A stretch of 64,000 nucleotides of DNA from Azophilus sp965200465 (GCA_965200465.1 OZ241358.1:868001-932000), one strand, 5' to 3'. Numbered from the stretch's first letter, positions 25,057 through 33,531 are shown. The notes: a model not told the origin generated them from the letters alone. Translations and numbers: made by a program.

Positions 25057-25256
25057 CGCCAATCCCCGCTTAGGGAATCGTTGCAGCGCGTTGCAAGGCG
25101 CACCGTGCAAGAGGGGGGTGCGGCGGCTGCATGGTTGCGGGACTTACGAAGGCTTGCTGCCTGGGAGCGTGGACGCCCCGTCCGCCTGCGGGTCGAAGGC
25201 TGGCGCTCCCAAGGCCCCCGGCGGCGGGCCGGGCGATGCCCATCCGGGGATTGGGG
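25057..25256 (+). repeat. Full copy of the 200-bp MITE-like element
   Basis: Same orientation and order of blocks as the copy at 5316-5516. It starts with CGCCAATCCCCG (10 of 12 terminal-repeat bases) and ends with the complete CGGGGATTGGGG at 25245-25256. The left block GGGAATCGTTGCAGCG, a middle block TTGCGGGACTTACGAAGGCT and the internal GGGAGCG/CGCTCCC hairpin are conserved. No coding capacity. It lies in the divergent gap between flp and the caiD-like gene; the remainder of that 448-bp gap holds the flp promoter and a possible TACTAT -10 box for caiD near 25299. Confidence 0.8.
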
Positions 25257-25347
25257 CCGCGTTGGGCGGAACGGGCATGAAGGCCGCTTTGCGGCTACTA
25301 TGACGGGAAGCTCCGCTTGGCCGGAGAGTTCGCCTATGGAGGCTCTG

Positions 25348-26133
25348 ATGAGCGACGCACCTTTGAGGCTCAGGAATGCAGGGGGGGTTCTGGAAGTCAC
25401 GCTGGACCGCCCCAAGGCGAATGCGATTGACTTGGCCACCAGCCGGTTGATGGGCGAAGCCTTCATGGCGTTTCGGGACGACCCGGACCTGCGCGTGGCC
25501 ATTCTGCGGGCGGCTGGGGACAAGTTTTTCTGCGCCGGCTGGGATCTCAAGGCGGCCGCCGACGGAGACGCCGTGGACGGTGACTACGGCGTCGGCGGCT
25601 TTGGCGGCCTGCAGGAACTAGGGGCGATGAACAAGCCCGTCATCTGCGCCGTCAACGGCATCTGCTGCGGCGGCGGGCTGGAGCTGGCGCTGTCCTGCGA
25701 CCTGATTCTAGCCAGCGACGCAGCCACCTTCGCCTTGCCGGAGATTCGCTCCGGCACGGTGGCGGACGCCGCCGCCGTCAAGCTGCCGAAGCGGCTTCCC
25801 TATCATGTGGCCATGGACTTGCTGTTGACCGGGCGCTGGTTTGACGCCGAGGAGGCGCTGCGCTGGGGCTTGGTGAAGGAGGTGGCGCCGGCGGCGCAAC
25901 TACTCGAGGCGGCTTGGCGGTTGGCGCGGTTGCTCGCCTCCGGACCGCCCTTGGTGTACGCCGCCATCAAGGAGATCGTGCGCGAGGCGGAGGACATGAA
26001 GTTTCAGGACATGCTGAACCGAATCACCAAGCGTCAGTTGGCCACGGTCGATAGGCTCTACTCCAGCGAGGACCAGTTGGAGGGTGCTCGGGCCTTTGCG
26101 GAGAAGCGCACACCCGTCTGGAGGGGGCGTTGA
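25348..26133 (+). CDS. caiD: CaiD-like crotonobetainyl-CoA hydratase (enoyl-CoA hydratase family)
   Basis: 261 residues from ATG 25348, preceded by GGAGG with 5-nt spacing; this is also the length of E. coli CaiD, and similarity to it is visible along the whole chain (LDRPKANAID, KFFCAGWDLKAAA, FALPE, GARAFAEKRTPVWRGR at the end). The two active-site Glu positions of the family are kept as E112 (GGGLELAL) and E132 (LPEIRSG). CaiD hydrates crotonobetainyl-CoA to carnitinyl-CoA. A related hydratase with another substrate is possible, since no caiA or caiC is adjacent. A CaiB-family CoA-transferase converges 12 nt downstream. The open frame extends upstream through the repeat element but that part is not coding. 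Confidence 0.8.
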   Translation: MSDAPLRLRNAGGVLEVTLDRPKANAIDLATSRLMGEAFMAFRDDPDLRVAILRAAGDKFFCAGWDLKAAADGDAVDGDYGVGGFGGLQELGAMNKPVICAVNGICCGGGLELALSCDLILASDAATFALPEIRSGTVADAAAVKLPKRLPYHVAMDLLLTGRWFDAEEALRWGLVKEVAPAAQLLEAAWRLARLLASGPPLVYAAIKEIVREAEDMKFQDMLNRITKRQLATVDRLYSSEDQLEGARAFAEKRTPVWRGR

Positions 26134-26145
26134 CCGCCCGGTCGC

Positions 26146-27357
26146 CTACTGCACCACTCCCTGGTCAAACAGCGCCTGCGCCTCCGCCTCGGACAGGCCC
26201 AAATCGGCTAGGACGTTGCGGGTGTGTTGGCCGAGCTTGGGCGCCGGCCCCCGGGGGCGCACGTCCGCTTGCTTGAAGCGCATGGGCGCGTTCACCGTGG
26301 GGTAGGGGCCTAGTTGCGGATGCTCGATGGAGGGGAACAGGCCGAGGGATTGGGCTTGGGGGTCTGCGGGCACTTCGTGCAGGCCCAGCACCGGCCCCCA
26401 GATTACGCCTTGTGCGTCGAAGATGGCCCCCCATTCGTCTCGGGTTCTTTGCTTGAGGGTGGCGTCCATGCCATCGACCAATTCGACCATGTTTTGATAG
26501 CGGCCCTTGCCGGTCTTGAAGCGTTCGTCGGCCAGCCAGTCCTCGCGCCCGACGGCGCGGCAGAGCCGCTCCCAGGCGCCGGCGTCCAGCATGTTCAGCA
26601 CCACCCACTTGCCGTCGCCGCAGGGATAGCGGTTGGTCATGGGGGTGAGCGCCTCATGGCGCGCCCGGCGGCGCACGGGGGCCCTATCGACGGCGGTGAC
26701 GCCGAAGTCCGAGGCTTGCGTCCAAACGGCGGTTTCGTAAAGGGAGGTTTCGACCACCTGGCCTTCGCCCGTGCGTTCGGCGAGGCGCAGGGCGGCAAGG
26801 ATGGCGGTGGTCAACGCCAGCCCGGCGGTGTGGTCCCCCTGGGCTGGGCGCGCCTGGGGCACCACCCCGTCCTCCCCTTCGCGCATGGCGTCGAACAGCC
26901 CGGAGCGGCCAAAAAAGGCCGTCACGTCGTAGCCGGGCCGCCAAGCGTCAGGCCCAGTGGTGCCGTAGCCCGTCAGGGTGGCGTGGACCAGGTTGGGCTT
27001 GAGGGTGAGCAGGGCGTCTGGGTCCAAGCCGAAGCGCTGCTGCCGGTGCGCCAACAGGTTGCACAGGAAGACGTCGGCTCGCTTCGCCAAGCGCCGCACC
27101 AAGGCGGCGCCCTCGGCCTGGTCCAAGGCCACCGCCAAGGAGCGCTTGCCCCGATTGTCCACGTCGAACTGAAAATCATAGCCGGCGAAGCCCGACTTCT
27201 TCTTCAACGGCCGCGACAGGCCGCGCATGGGGTCGCCGCCGAGCGGCTCCACCTTGAGCACATCCGCGCCCAAATCCGCCAGCACGGCGCCGGCGCTCGG
27301 CGCCGCCATGAAGCTATCGACCTCCAAAACGCGGATGTTGGCCAAGGGCGCAATCAT
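26146..27357 (-). CDS. CaiB/BaiF (class III) CoA-transferase
   Basis: 403 residues, the usual length of family III CoA-transferases. Signatures: N-terminal IRVLEVDSFMAAPSAGAVLADLGADVLKVE (split here as LADLGADVLKVEP), GYGTTGPDAWRPGYD, and the catalytic Asp in AQGDHTAGLAL (about D175). These enzymes move CoA between carboxylic acids through an aspartyl-CoA thioester. The neighbour on the opposite strand is CaiD-like, so a carnitine-type or other acyl-CoA substrate is plausible, but the convergent arrangement means they are not one operon. Annotating it as CaiB itself would be over-reach. Confidence 0.87.
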   Translation of the reverse strand: MIAPLANIRVLEVDSFMAAPSAGAVLADLGADVLKVEPLGGDPMRGLSRPLKKKSGFAGYDFQFDVDNRGKRSLAVALDQAEGAALVRRLAKRADVFLCNLLAHRQQRFGLDPDALLTLKPNLVHATLTGYGTTGPDAWRPGYDVTAFFGRSGLFDAMREGEDGVVPQARPAQGDHTAGLALTTAILAALRLAERTGEGQVVETSLYETAVWTQASDFGVTAVDRAPVRRRARHEALTPMTNRYPCGDGKWVVLNMLDAGAWERLCRAVGREDWLADERFKTGKGRYQNMVELVDGMDATLKQRTRDEWGAIFDAQGVIWGPVLGLHEVPADPQAQSLGLFPSIEHPQLGPYPTVNAPMRFKQADVRPRGPAPKLGQHTRNVLADLGLSEAEAQALFDQGVVQ

Positions 27358-27711
27358 CGACTACCATGCCTGCGGCTGAATGCAGACGCGCCAAGATACC
27401 GATTTCCGGCGGTGTTGCAAACGGCAACGATTTGTGGGCAAATGCCAATTGCAGTCTTAGCGCAACTAGGGGACCATGGGTGTGATGCTTGAATCCAGAG
27501 GCAGCAGGTGGGATTGATGAACCGCATGCCCCTTGCGGGCGGAACTGAAGCTTTCGCTCCTTCGCTGAGCGCTCTCCGCCGTCCGTTGCCGGACGAGGGA
27601 CGGCGTGTTTTTGGGGGCCGCGGAGGCGGACGGGTGCCTAGGTTTATTGAGCGGATGGCCAAGTCTGTGCAGTCGTTTGAGCGCAAACTCGGATAAGACC
27701 AAGGAATTAGA
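27358..27711 (+). other. Intergenic region, 354 bp
   Basis: Divergent gap before the frameshifted membrane gene. It contains an inverted repeat CCGTCC/GGACGG (27580-27605) followed by CGTGTTTTT, which could terminate or pause plus-strand transcription. A 62-codon plus-strand frame (27508-27696) ends just before the next gene, but its GTG start lacks a convincing ribosome site and the product matches nothing I know, so I do not call it. Confidence 0.4.
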
Positions 27712-28114
27712 TTGGCCGACTCGATTGACAAGCGTAATGTCACGGATCCGGAGGAACGGGGCAGGGGAATCGAGCCGCCAAAGGTTGTCCAGGAGATCGT
27801 CGCCGGTTTTGCCCGTTCTGGGCCCGTTTTTCACCCAATTTTCGACAAGTTTAGCTCTGAGCATGTTGCCCAGTTTCTTAGGCAAACGCATGAGGCGGAC
27901 ATCGGGGAGCAACGGCTTCGTAAGAGCAATCGATGGTTTCGTCTTGCCTATGTGCTTGGTCGGCATCGCCGTTTTCGTGTTCCTGACCTTGCTCCTATTG
28001 CCAGAGCAGGCAAACTTGTATTTGGAAATATTGAAGGGCTTGGGCATTTTTGCCGCCGGCACCGCCGGCGGCTACGGGTTAAAGGCGTATCAGGATTCCC
28101 GCCGAGGCTCGTAG
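27712..28114 (+). pseudogene. Small C-terminally anchored membrane protein interrupted by a +1 frameshift
   Basis: TTG 27712 has AAGGA 6 nt upstream and opens a frame encoding a soluble, charged N-terminal 82 residues (MADSIDKRNVTDPEERGRG, then SNRWFRLAYVL). At about 27955-27962 the sense jumps one base forward: the +1 frame continues VGIAVFVFLTLLLLP and LEILKGLGIFAAGTAGGYGL, a membrane hairpin ending in KAYQDSRRGS at 28114. Read together they make a normal-looking protein of about 133 residues, while the unshifted frame becomes Arg-rich nonsense. Either a real indel, a programmed shift, or an assembly error. The family is not recognised. The segment is lower in GC than its neighbours. Confidence 0.6.
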
Positions 28115-28154
28115 GGCCGAACCAAACAACGCAACAACAATTTGCAGGGGGGGA

Positions 28155-29372
28155 ATGCCGTTGAGCATGCTGGACGTATTGGCTTGGCTTAACAATGGGT
28201 TTTGGGAGCCGTCTGCTTGGGGCGTCGTCGCCTATCTTTTGGTGACGACGCACATCACCATCGTTACCGTCACCCTGTACCTGCACCGCCATTTGGCGCA
28301 CCGGGCCTTGGACCTGCACCCGGCGCTGGCGCACTGCTTCCGTTTTTGGTGTTGGCTTGGCACCGGCATGATCGGCCGGCAATGGGCCGCCATCCACCGC
28401 AAGCACCACGCCACCACGGAAACCGAGGAGGATCCGCACAGCCCCCGCATCCAAGGGCTTGGCAACATCCTGTGGCGGGGCACGGAAGCCTACCGAACGG
28501 CGGCCGCGGACGCGGCGCTGGTCGAACGCTACGGCGCCGGCTGCCCGGACGACTGGCTGGAGCGCAACCTGTACAGCCGCTTTCCCACCACCGGCGTCAT
28601 CATCCTGATGCTCATCGACATCGCCCTGTTCGGCATCATCGGGCTGACGGTTTGGGCGGTGCAGATGCTGTGGATTCCAGTGCTCGGCGCCGGCGTCATC
28701 AACGGCGTCGGCCACGCCTGGGGCTACCGCAACTTCGAGTCGCCGGACGCCAGCGCCAACATCACCCCTTGGGGCGTCCTCATCGGCGGCGAGGAGCTGC
28801 ACAACAACCACCACGCCTACCCCAACTCCGCCAAGTTCTCCCACAAGAAATGGGAGTTCGACCTAGGCTGGCAGTGGATCCGCCTGTTCCGCGCCTTGGG
28901 GCTGGCGCAGCCGAAGAGCGTCGGCCCCATCGTGGAGCGGGTTCCCGGCAAAACCACCTTGGACATGGACACGGCCTGGGCGGTGCTGAACGATCGCTTC
29001 CGGCTGATGGCCAAGTACAAGAACGACGTGGTCAAGCCCCTGATACGCCAGGAATGCATTGAGGTGGACGAAGCCACTGGGCGGCTGTTCCGCAAGGCCC
29101 GCTCCCTGCTGTGCCGGGAGGGCAGCTTGGTCTGCGCCAAGGGGCGCGGGCACATCGCCGCCGCCGTGCAGGCCAGCCACACCATCGCCACGGTCTATCG
29201 GCTGCGGGTGCGCCTGCATGACATCTGGGCCAAGCGCGGCGGTAATGCGGAGGAACTGCTCAGCGCCCTGCGCCATTGGTGCTTGGATGCGGAGGCCACC
29301 GGCATTCAGGCGCTGCGGGATTTCGTCGGCGAGCTGAAGTCCTGCGCCCTGCCCAGTTTGGCCAAGGCTTGA
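28155..29372 (+). CDS. Membrane fatty-acid desaturase (DesA-like)
   Basis: 405 residues with the three histidine boxes of integral di-iron desaturases: HRHLAH (residues 44-49), HRKHH (81-85) and HNNHH (216-220), interleaved with about four membrane helices. Such enzymes introduce a cis double bond, often at delta-9, into acyl chains using O2 and an electron donor. The first box is the HxxxxH form. The C-terminal 150 residues are an added soluble helical region (FRLMAKYKND, VQASHTIATVYRLRVRLHD) found in the bacterial DesA/acyl-lipid subgroup. ATG 28155 follows a G-rich ribosome site. It implies an aerobic lifestyle and membrane-fluidity control. Confidence 0.9.
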   Translation: MPLSMLDVLAWLNNGFWEPSAWGVVAYLLVTTHITIVTVTLYLHRHLAHRALDLHPALAHCFRFWCWLGTGMIGRQWAAIHRKHHATTETEEDPHSPRIQGLGNILWRGTEAYRTAAADAALVERYGAGCPDDWLERNLYSRFPTTGVIILMLIDIALFGIIGLTVWAVQMLWIPVLGAGVINGVGHAWGYRNFESPDASANITPWGVLIGGEELHNNHHAYPNSAKFSHKKWEFDLGWQWIRLFRALGLAQPKSVGPIVERVPGKTTLDMDTAWAVLNDRFRLMAKYKNDVVKPLIRQECIEVDEATGRLFRKARSLLCREGSLVCAKGRGHIAAAVQASHTIATVYRLRVRLHDIWAKRGGNAEELLSALRHWCLDAEATGIQALRDFVGELKSCALPSLAKA

Positions 29373-29394
29373 CGGCGGCGCACCCAGCCGCATC

Positions 29395-29420
29395 GGCCCT
29401 TGCGCCCGCTCGTGGGCCGA
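29395..29420. terminator. Hairpin in the convergent desaturase/argS gap
   Basis: CGGCCC (29395-29400) pairs with GGGCCG (29415-29420) across a 14-nt loop. No T-tract follows on either strand, so it may be only a transcript-stabilising stem. Confidence 0.35.
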
Positions 29421-29431
29421 GCGTCTCCAGC

Positions 29432-31168
29432 CTACATGCGCTGCACCACGCCGATGCCCAGCAACTCTAGGCCGGTGCGCAGGGTGCGGGCGGTTTGCTG
29501 GGCCAGATTGAGCCGGTTCTTCTTCTCGGCCTCAGCCGCCGTCAGGATGGGGCATTCCTCGTAGAAACCAGTGAACTTGGTTGCCAGATCGTAGAGGTAG
29601 GCGCAAAGCAAATGGGGGCGGCCGTCGGCGGCCGCCTGCTCCAGCACCTCCTGCAGGCGCACTAGGGCCACCGCCAGCTTTCGTTCGGCTGGATGTGGAC
29701 TTTCCGGCGGGAGGGGACGACCGGACAGCTGGGCGACATTGACGCCGCCGCGCCGGAACAGGCTTTGGATTCTGGCGTAGGCGTACAGCAGGTAGGGCGC
29801 GGTGTTGCCCTCGAAGGCCAGCATCTGATCCCAGTCGAAGACGTAGTCGCTGGCGCGGTTCTTGGCCAGGTCCGCGTACTTGACCGCGCCGATGCCCAAC
29901 ACTTGCGCCGCGGCCGCCTGTGCGGCGGCGGGCAGGGAGGGGTTCTTCTCCCGCACCAGCGCCAGGGCGCGGGCTTCGGCCTCGTCGAGCAGGGCGTTGA
30001 GCTTGACCACGCCGCCCTGCCTAGTCTTGAACGGCTTGGCGTCCTTCCCCAGCATGGCACCGAAGGGCATGTGCTCCAAGCTCATGGCGGCTGGTTTGAA
30101 GCCGGCGGCCTCGGCAACGGCGAACACCTGCTGAAAGTGCAGCGTTTGGCGGCTGTCGGTGAAATAAAGGACACGGTCGGCCCGCAGCGCCTGGGCGCGG
30201 TGGCGAATGGCCGCCAGATCCGTGGTGGCGTACAGGTAGCCGCCGTCGGACTTCTGGACGATGACGGGCGCCGGCCGGCCGTCCTTGCCGGCAAACTTCG
30301 GCAGGAACACGCACTGGGCGCCGTCGGACTCGGTCAGCAAGCCCTTGCCCTCAAGCAGGGCCACCGTCTCCGCCAAGCTGTCGTTGTAGGCGCTTTCCGC
30401 CTTCACGTCAGCGTTCGTCAAGCCGACGCCCAAGCGTTCGTAGAGCCGCTGGCAGTGGCTTAGGGAAATGTCGATGAAGCGCCGCCACTTGGCGCGCGCC
30501 GCGGCTTCGCCGGACTGCAGCGCCACCACCTTGGCCCGGCTGGCCGCCGCAAAGGCCGGCTCCTCCCGGAAGCGGGCGCTGGCGGCGCGGTAGAAGTCCT
30601 CCAGGTCGTTTAAGGCCGATGGTTCGCCGCCGACCGCATCGAACTGCGCCAACAGCATGCCGAACTGGGTGCCCCAGTCGCCGACGTGGTTTTGGCGGAT
30701 GACCTCATGGCCAAGGGCCTCCAGGATTCTGGCGGCGGCGTCGCCGATGATGGTGCTGCGCAGGTGCCCAATGTGCATCTCCTTGGCGAGGTTGGGGCAT
30801 GAGTAATCGACCACCACCCGCTGCGGCGCTTCGACCTGCTCCACCACGGGCGCGTCCAAGCGCAGCCGTTCGGCTAGAAATTCATCGCTAAGGCGGATGT
30901 TGATAAAGCCCGGCCCGGTGACATCAGCGGCGATAAGGACCCCGTGCAGCTCGTCTGTTACATCAGGTGTAACAAGGTGCGTGGCGATCGTCCTGGCCAG
31001 AGCTTGCGGGTCGGTTTTAGCCGCTTTGGCCGCGGCCATGACGCCGTCGGCTTGGTAGTCGCCGAAATCCAGCTTGGAGGTTGCCAGCCGCACCAGCGCC
31101 GGCCCAGGAGTGCCGCAACGCTCCAACGCCGTCTCTATCCGGGCGGACAGCAGTTGCTTGAGGTTCAT
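29432..31168 (-). CDS. argS: Arginyl-tRNA synthetase
   Basis: 578 residues from ATG 31168, matching the usual ArgS length; a longer open frame reaching 31291 overlaps the preceding gene and is rejected. The product begins MNLKQLLSARIETAL, has the ArgS N-terminal additional domain, the class I HIGH box as MHIGHLRSTIIGDA near residue 131, and the DALR anticodon-binding domain at the C-terminus ending ELLGIGVVQRM. The KMSKS loop is replaced by PFKTRQGGVVKL, normal for many bacterial ArgS. It charges tRNA-Arg. It follows the membrane cold-shock gene by 25 nt. Confidence 0.97.
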   Translation of the reverse strand: MNLKQLLSARIETALERCGTPGPALVRLATSKLDFGDYQADGVMAAAKAAKTDPQALARTIATHLVTPDVTDELHGVLIAADVTGPGFINIRLSDEFLAERLRLDAPVVEQVEAPQRVVVDYSCPNLAKEMHIGHLRSTIIGDAAARILEALGHEVIRQNHVGDWGTQFGMLLAQFDAVGGEPSALNDLEDFYRAASARFREEPAFAAASRAKVVALQSGEAAARAKWRRFIDISLSHCQRLYERLGVGLTNADVKAESAYNDSLAETVALLEGKGLLTESDGAQCVFLPKFAGKDGRPAPVIVQKSDGGYLYATTDLAAIRHRAQALRADRVLYFTDSRQTLHFQQVFAVAEAAGFKPAAMSLEHMPFGAMLGKDAKPFKTRQGGVVKLNALLDEAEARALALVREKNPSLPAAAQAAAAQVLGIGAVKYADLAKNRASDYVFDWDQMLAFEGNTAPYLLYAYARIQSLFRRGGVNVAQLSGRPLPPESPHPAERKLAVALVRLQEVLEQAAADGRPHLLCAYLYDLATKFTGFYEECPILTAAEAEKKNRLNLAQQTARTLRTGLELLGIGVVQRM

Positions 31169-31193
31169 GGCGTTTTTTTGGCGGCGGGGCGCC

Positions 31194-31652
31194 TCAGAGC
31201 GCGGCGACGTTTTTGGCGTAAGGCCCTTTTTCGTTCTCGGCGACTTGGAAACTGACCCTGCGCCCGTCGTGCAGTTGCGGCCGCTCGCCATTGTTGGCCT
31301 TCACGGAGCGCTTATGCACGAAGATCTCGCCGCCGGCGTCGCGGATGATGAAGCCAAAGCCCTTGGTTTCGTCGAACCATTTGACGGCGCCTTCCTCGCG
31401 CTGCGAGTCCTCGTTGCGCCGGCCGGCGGCCTCGGTGCGCTTGCGCGGCGTCCTGGAGCCTCTTGACCTGCCCCGTTTGCCGCGCCTCGCGCCTTGGCCG
31501 GCAAGGCGGGCGCTGAACAGGCCGTTGACCACAAGGGCCAGGAAGGCGATCAGCAACAACGTGAAGTTGCCTCCCGGAAGTTTTGACGACAGGAGGACGG
31601 TCAGGGCGGCAAGCAGCAGTGCGCTCGCAACAACGATGATGTAGGTGCGCAT
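31194..31652 (-). CDS. Membrane-anchored cold-shock domain protein
   Basis: 152 residues from ATG 31652 (AGGA 8 nt upstream). Two N-terminal membrane helices (IIVVASALLLAALTVLL and LLLIAFLALVVNGLF) are followed by a basic linker (GQGARRGKRGRSRGSRTPRK) and a C-terminal cold-shock domain: GAVKWFDETKGFGFI with the RNP1-type KGFGFI, then EIFVHKRSV. Cold-shock domains bind single-stranded RNA or DNA. Anchoring one to the inner membrane with a basic linker suggests RNA handling at the membrane; this arrangement is known in gammaproteobacteria but its role is not well defined. It lies just upstream of argS. Confidence 0.87.
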   Translation of the reverse strand: MRTYIIVVASALLLAALTVLLSSKLPGGNFTLLLIAFLALVVNGLFSARLAGQGARRGKRGRSRGSRTPRKRTEAAGRRNEDSQREEGAVKWFDETKGFGFIIRDAGGEIFVHKRSVKANNGERPQLHDGRRVSFQVAENEKGPYAKNVAAL

Positions 31653-31734
31653 GAGTGGATCCTGTTGGCAGTTGGAATGGGCAGGAGGGGAGACGCAAAA
31701 ACGGCATCTTAGCACGAGCGCCCCAACGGTGCGC

Positions 31735-32505
31735 CTACGAATTCAGCCGCAGCGCCTCCAAAAGCCCGGTCAGAATCAGGTCCGGAACCACCCGGTCAAA
31801 CAGCTCTTCGCGGTTGAAGAGATGGCAGAACCCGCCGGTGCCGATCACCAGCGGCGGCGCATCCGCGAAGACTTCATCCGTAATGCGCCGCACCAGCTCC
31901 TTGACCATGCCCACGTTGCTCCAGTACAGCCCGCTTTGGATGCTCTCCACGGTGGACTGGCCGACCGCGCTGCGCATCGGCTTGATCTCCACGGACGGCA
32001 GCTGGGCGGTTTTTGACTCCAGGGCGTCCATGGCCAGCTGCAAGCCGGGAACGATGTTGCCGCCGAGAAACTCCCGCCGGCGGGTGATGGCGCAGACCGT
32101 GGTGGCGGTGCCGAAGTCGATGACGATCAGGTTCCGGTTGGGAAACAGCTTCACCGCGCCCATGGCGTCGGCCACCCGGTCGGCGCCCACCTCCTTCGGA
32201 TCCTGGTAGCGGATCTGCAGGCCGGTCTTGACGCCGGCCCGCAGAATCATGGGTTCGATGCCGAAGTATTTTTGGCAACAGGCCCGCAAGGAGTAGTTGA
32301 TGTCCGGCACCACGGAGCAGGCCGCCACCCCGGTGATGGCGTTGGGGTCAACGCCGTTCTCCCGCAGCGCGGCGCGCAGGAACACCCCCAGCTCGTCCGA
32401 GGAGCCGCGCACGGTGGAGGTGCGGCGAAACTGAGTGGTCAGCGCATCGCCGTTGAAGACGCCGCAGAAAATTTGGCTGTTGCCGACGTCTATCGCCAGG
32501 ATCAT
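31735..32505 (-). CDS. coaX: Type III pantothenate kinase
   Basis: 256 residues from ATG 32505, the usual CoaX length. ASKHA-fold motifs are clear: MILAIDVGNSQ with the phosphate-binding Asp, KEVGADRVADAMGA with the catalytic Asp, LIVIDFGTATT and VIGTGGFCHLF. CoaX phosphorylates pantothenate, the first step from pantothenate to CoA. It overlaps panC by 4 nt (ATGA), so the last step of pantothenate synthesis and the first CoA step are translationally coupled. Confidence 0.96.
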   Translation of the reverse strand: MILAIDVGNSQIFCGVFNGDALTTQFRRTSTVRGSSDELGVFLRAALRENGVDPNAITGVAACSVVPDINYSLRACCQKYFGIEPMILRAGVKTGLQIRYQDPKEVGADRVADAMGAVKLFPNRNLIVIDFGTATTVCAITRRREFLGGNIVPGLQLAMDALESKTAQLPSVEIKPMRSAVGQSTVESIQSGLYWSNVGMVKELVRRITDEVFADAPPLVIGTGGFCHLFNREELFDRVVPDLILTGLLEALRLNS

Positions 32506-33371
32506 GGGCCGGCGCCGCCTTGTGCGGCGGGCGTTGCGGCGGGCGTTGCGGCGGGCGCGGCGCACTCGATTGCCTCGACCGGAAGGTTGTCGATCAGCCG
32601 CACGGCCTTGCCGCCGCAATTGACCGCCACCGCCGCAAACCGCCTTCCCTGCCGGGTGGCCACGTATTCGACCGCCAAGCCGCTGCGCGCAAGCGCCTGC
32701 GCCACCGCGTCGTCCGGGCGGGGCGAGCGCAGCGCCTCGTGCAGCTTGGCGGCCAGCCGCCGGCCCTTGGCGTCGAGCAGGGCGTTGCGGGAGCTGAGCG
32801 CCAAGCCGTCCTCCGCCCGAACGGTGGGGCAGGGAACTATGGCCACGTCCATGAAAAAGGCGCCCACCATGTCGCGGATGAGCGACAGTTGCTGATAGTC
32901 CTTCTCGCCGAAGTAGGCCCGGTGCGGCTTGACCAAGTTCAGCAGCTTCATCACCACCGTCAACACGCCGGTGAAGTGGCCGGGCCGCCCGGCGCCGCAC
33001 AGTTCGCGGCTGAAGTCGTCCTCCTGCACCTTGAAGCGGTAGCCGTCGGGATAGACGGATTCCTTGGACGGCGTCAGCACGGCGTCCGCGCCGAGACGTT
33101 CGGCCTTGGCCAGATCTTCCTCAATGGCGGCGGGATAGTTGGCGAGGTCCTGTTGGTCGTTGAACTGGGCGGGGTTCAAAAAAATGCTCACCACCGCCAC
33201 TTCGTTTTCCGCCCGAGCGCGGCTGATCAGCGACGCATGGCCCTCATGCAGCCCTCCTAGCGTGGGGACGAAGCCGAGGTCGCCGGCGCAGCTGGCGCGG
33301 AAGCGGCGCCAGCCGTCAAGGGTTGCAAACAGCTTCAAGGCGCTGACCCGAGCGTCCCAGGGCCATTCCAA
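32502..33371 (-). CDS. panC: Pantothenate synthetase
   Basis: 289 residues from TTG 33371; an internal TTG at 33338 gives a product closer to the usual N-terminus, and neither has a clear ribosome site. PanC condenses pantoate and beta-alanine using ATP. Motifs: FVPTLGGLHEGH (the family's PTMG has Leu for Met), SIFLNPAQF, PGHFTGVLTVV and YFGEKDYQQL. The C-terminal tail ends in an AATPAATPAA repeat and is not conserved. It forms a unit with panB upstream (160-nt gap) and coaX downstream. Confidence 0.94.
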   Translation of the reverse strand: MEWPWDARVSALKLFATLDGWRRFRASCAGDLGFVPTLGGLHEGHASLISRARAENEVAVVSIFLNPAQFNDQQDLANYPAAIEEDLAKAERLGADAVLTPSKESVYPDGYRFKVQEDDFSRELCGAGRPGHFTGVLTVVMKLLNLVKPHRAYFGEKDYQQLSLIRDMVGAFFMDVAIVPCPTVRAEDGLALSSRNALLDAKGRRLAAKLHEALRSPRPDDAVAQALARSGLAVEYVATRQGRRFAAVAVNCGGKAVRLIDNLPVEAIECAAPAATPAATPAAQGGAGP

Positions 33372-33413
33372 AGTCCGTCGGGGGCTTGCATTTCTCCCAC
33401 CCAGGTGTTCCTT

Positions 33414-33479
33414 TTACGCCTTTGGAATGCGGATGTTCCCACCATCCGTGAATTTTCCCGGTTCATTTTCGATGCTCAT
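33414..33479 (-). pseudogene. Possible AbrB/MazE-type antitoxin remnant
   Basis: A 21-codon frame between panB and panC encodes MSIENEPGKFTDGGNIRIPK and one more residue before TAA. The GG-IRIPKA part matches the swapped-hairpin motif of AbrB/MazE antitoxins (usually GRIVIPKALRE). Reading past the stop in the same frame gives KEHLGG, which is what would come next in such a protein. This looks like a decayed antitoxin fragment, though a match this short could be chance. Confidence 0.3.
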
Positions 33480-33531
33480 CCCACCATTAAAGCGTGCGCA
33501 CGGCTTTGAGAAGACCCTGCCTGAGCGTCCT

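Noticed and set aside
24937..25347. Upstream in-frame extension of the caiD-like gene
   Set aside because: It runs through the repeat element; ATG 25348 has GGAGG and gives exact CaiD length.
27508..27696. 62-codon frame before the frameshifted membrane gene
   Set aside because: GTG start without a convincing ribosome site and no recognisable product.
29432..31168. Absence of a canonical KMSKS motif in ArgS
   Set aside because: Normal for many bacterial arginyl-tRNA synthetases.
32502..32580. Repeated ggcgttgcggc sequence at the end of panC
   Set aside because: Encodes a low-complexity Ala/Thr/Pro tail; short and not found elsewhere in the window.
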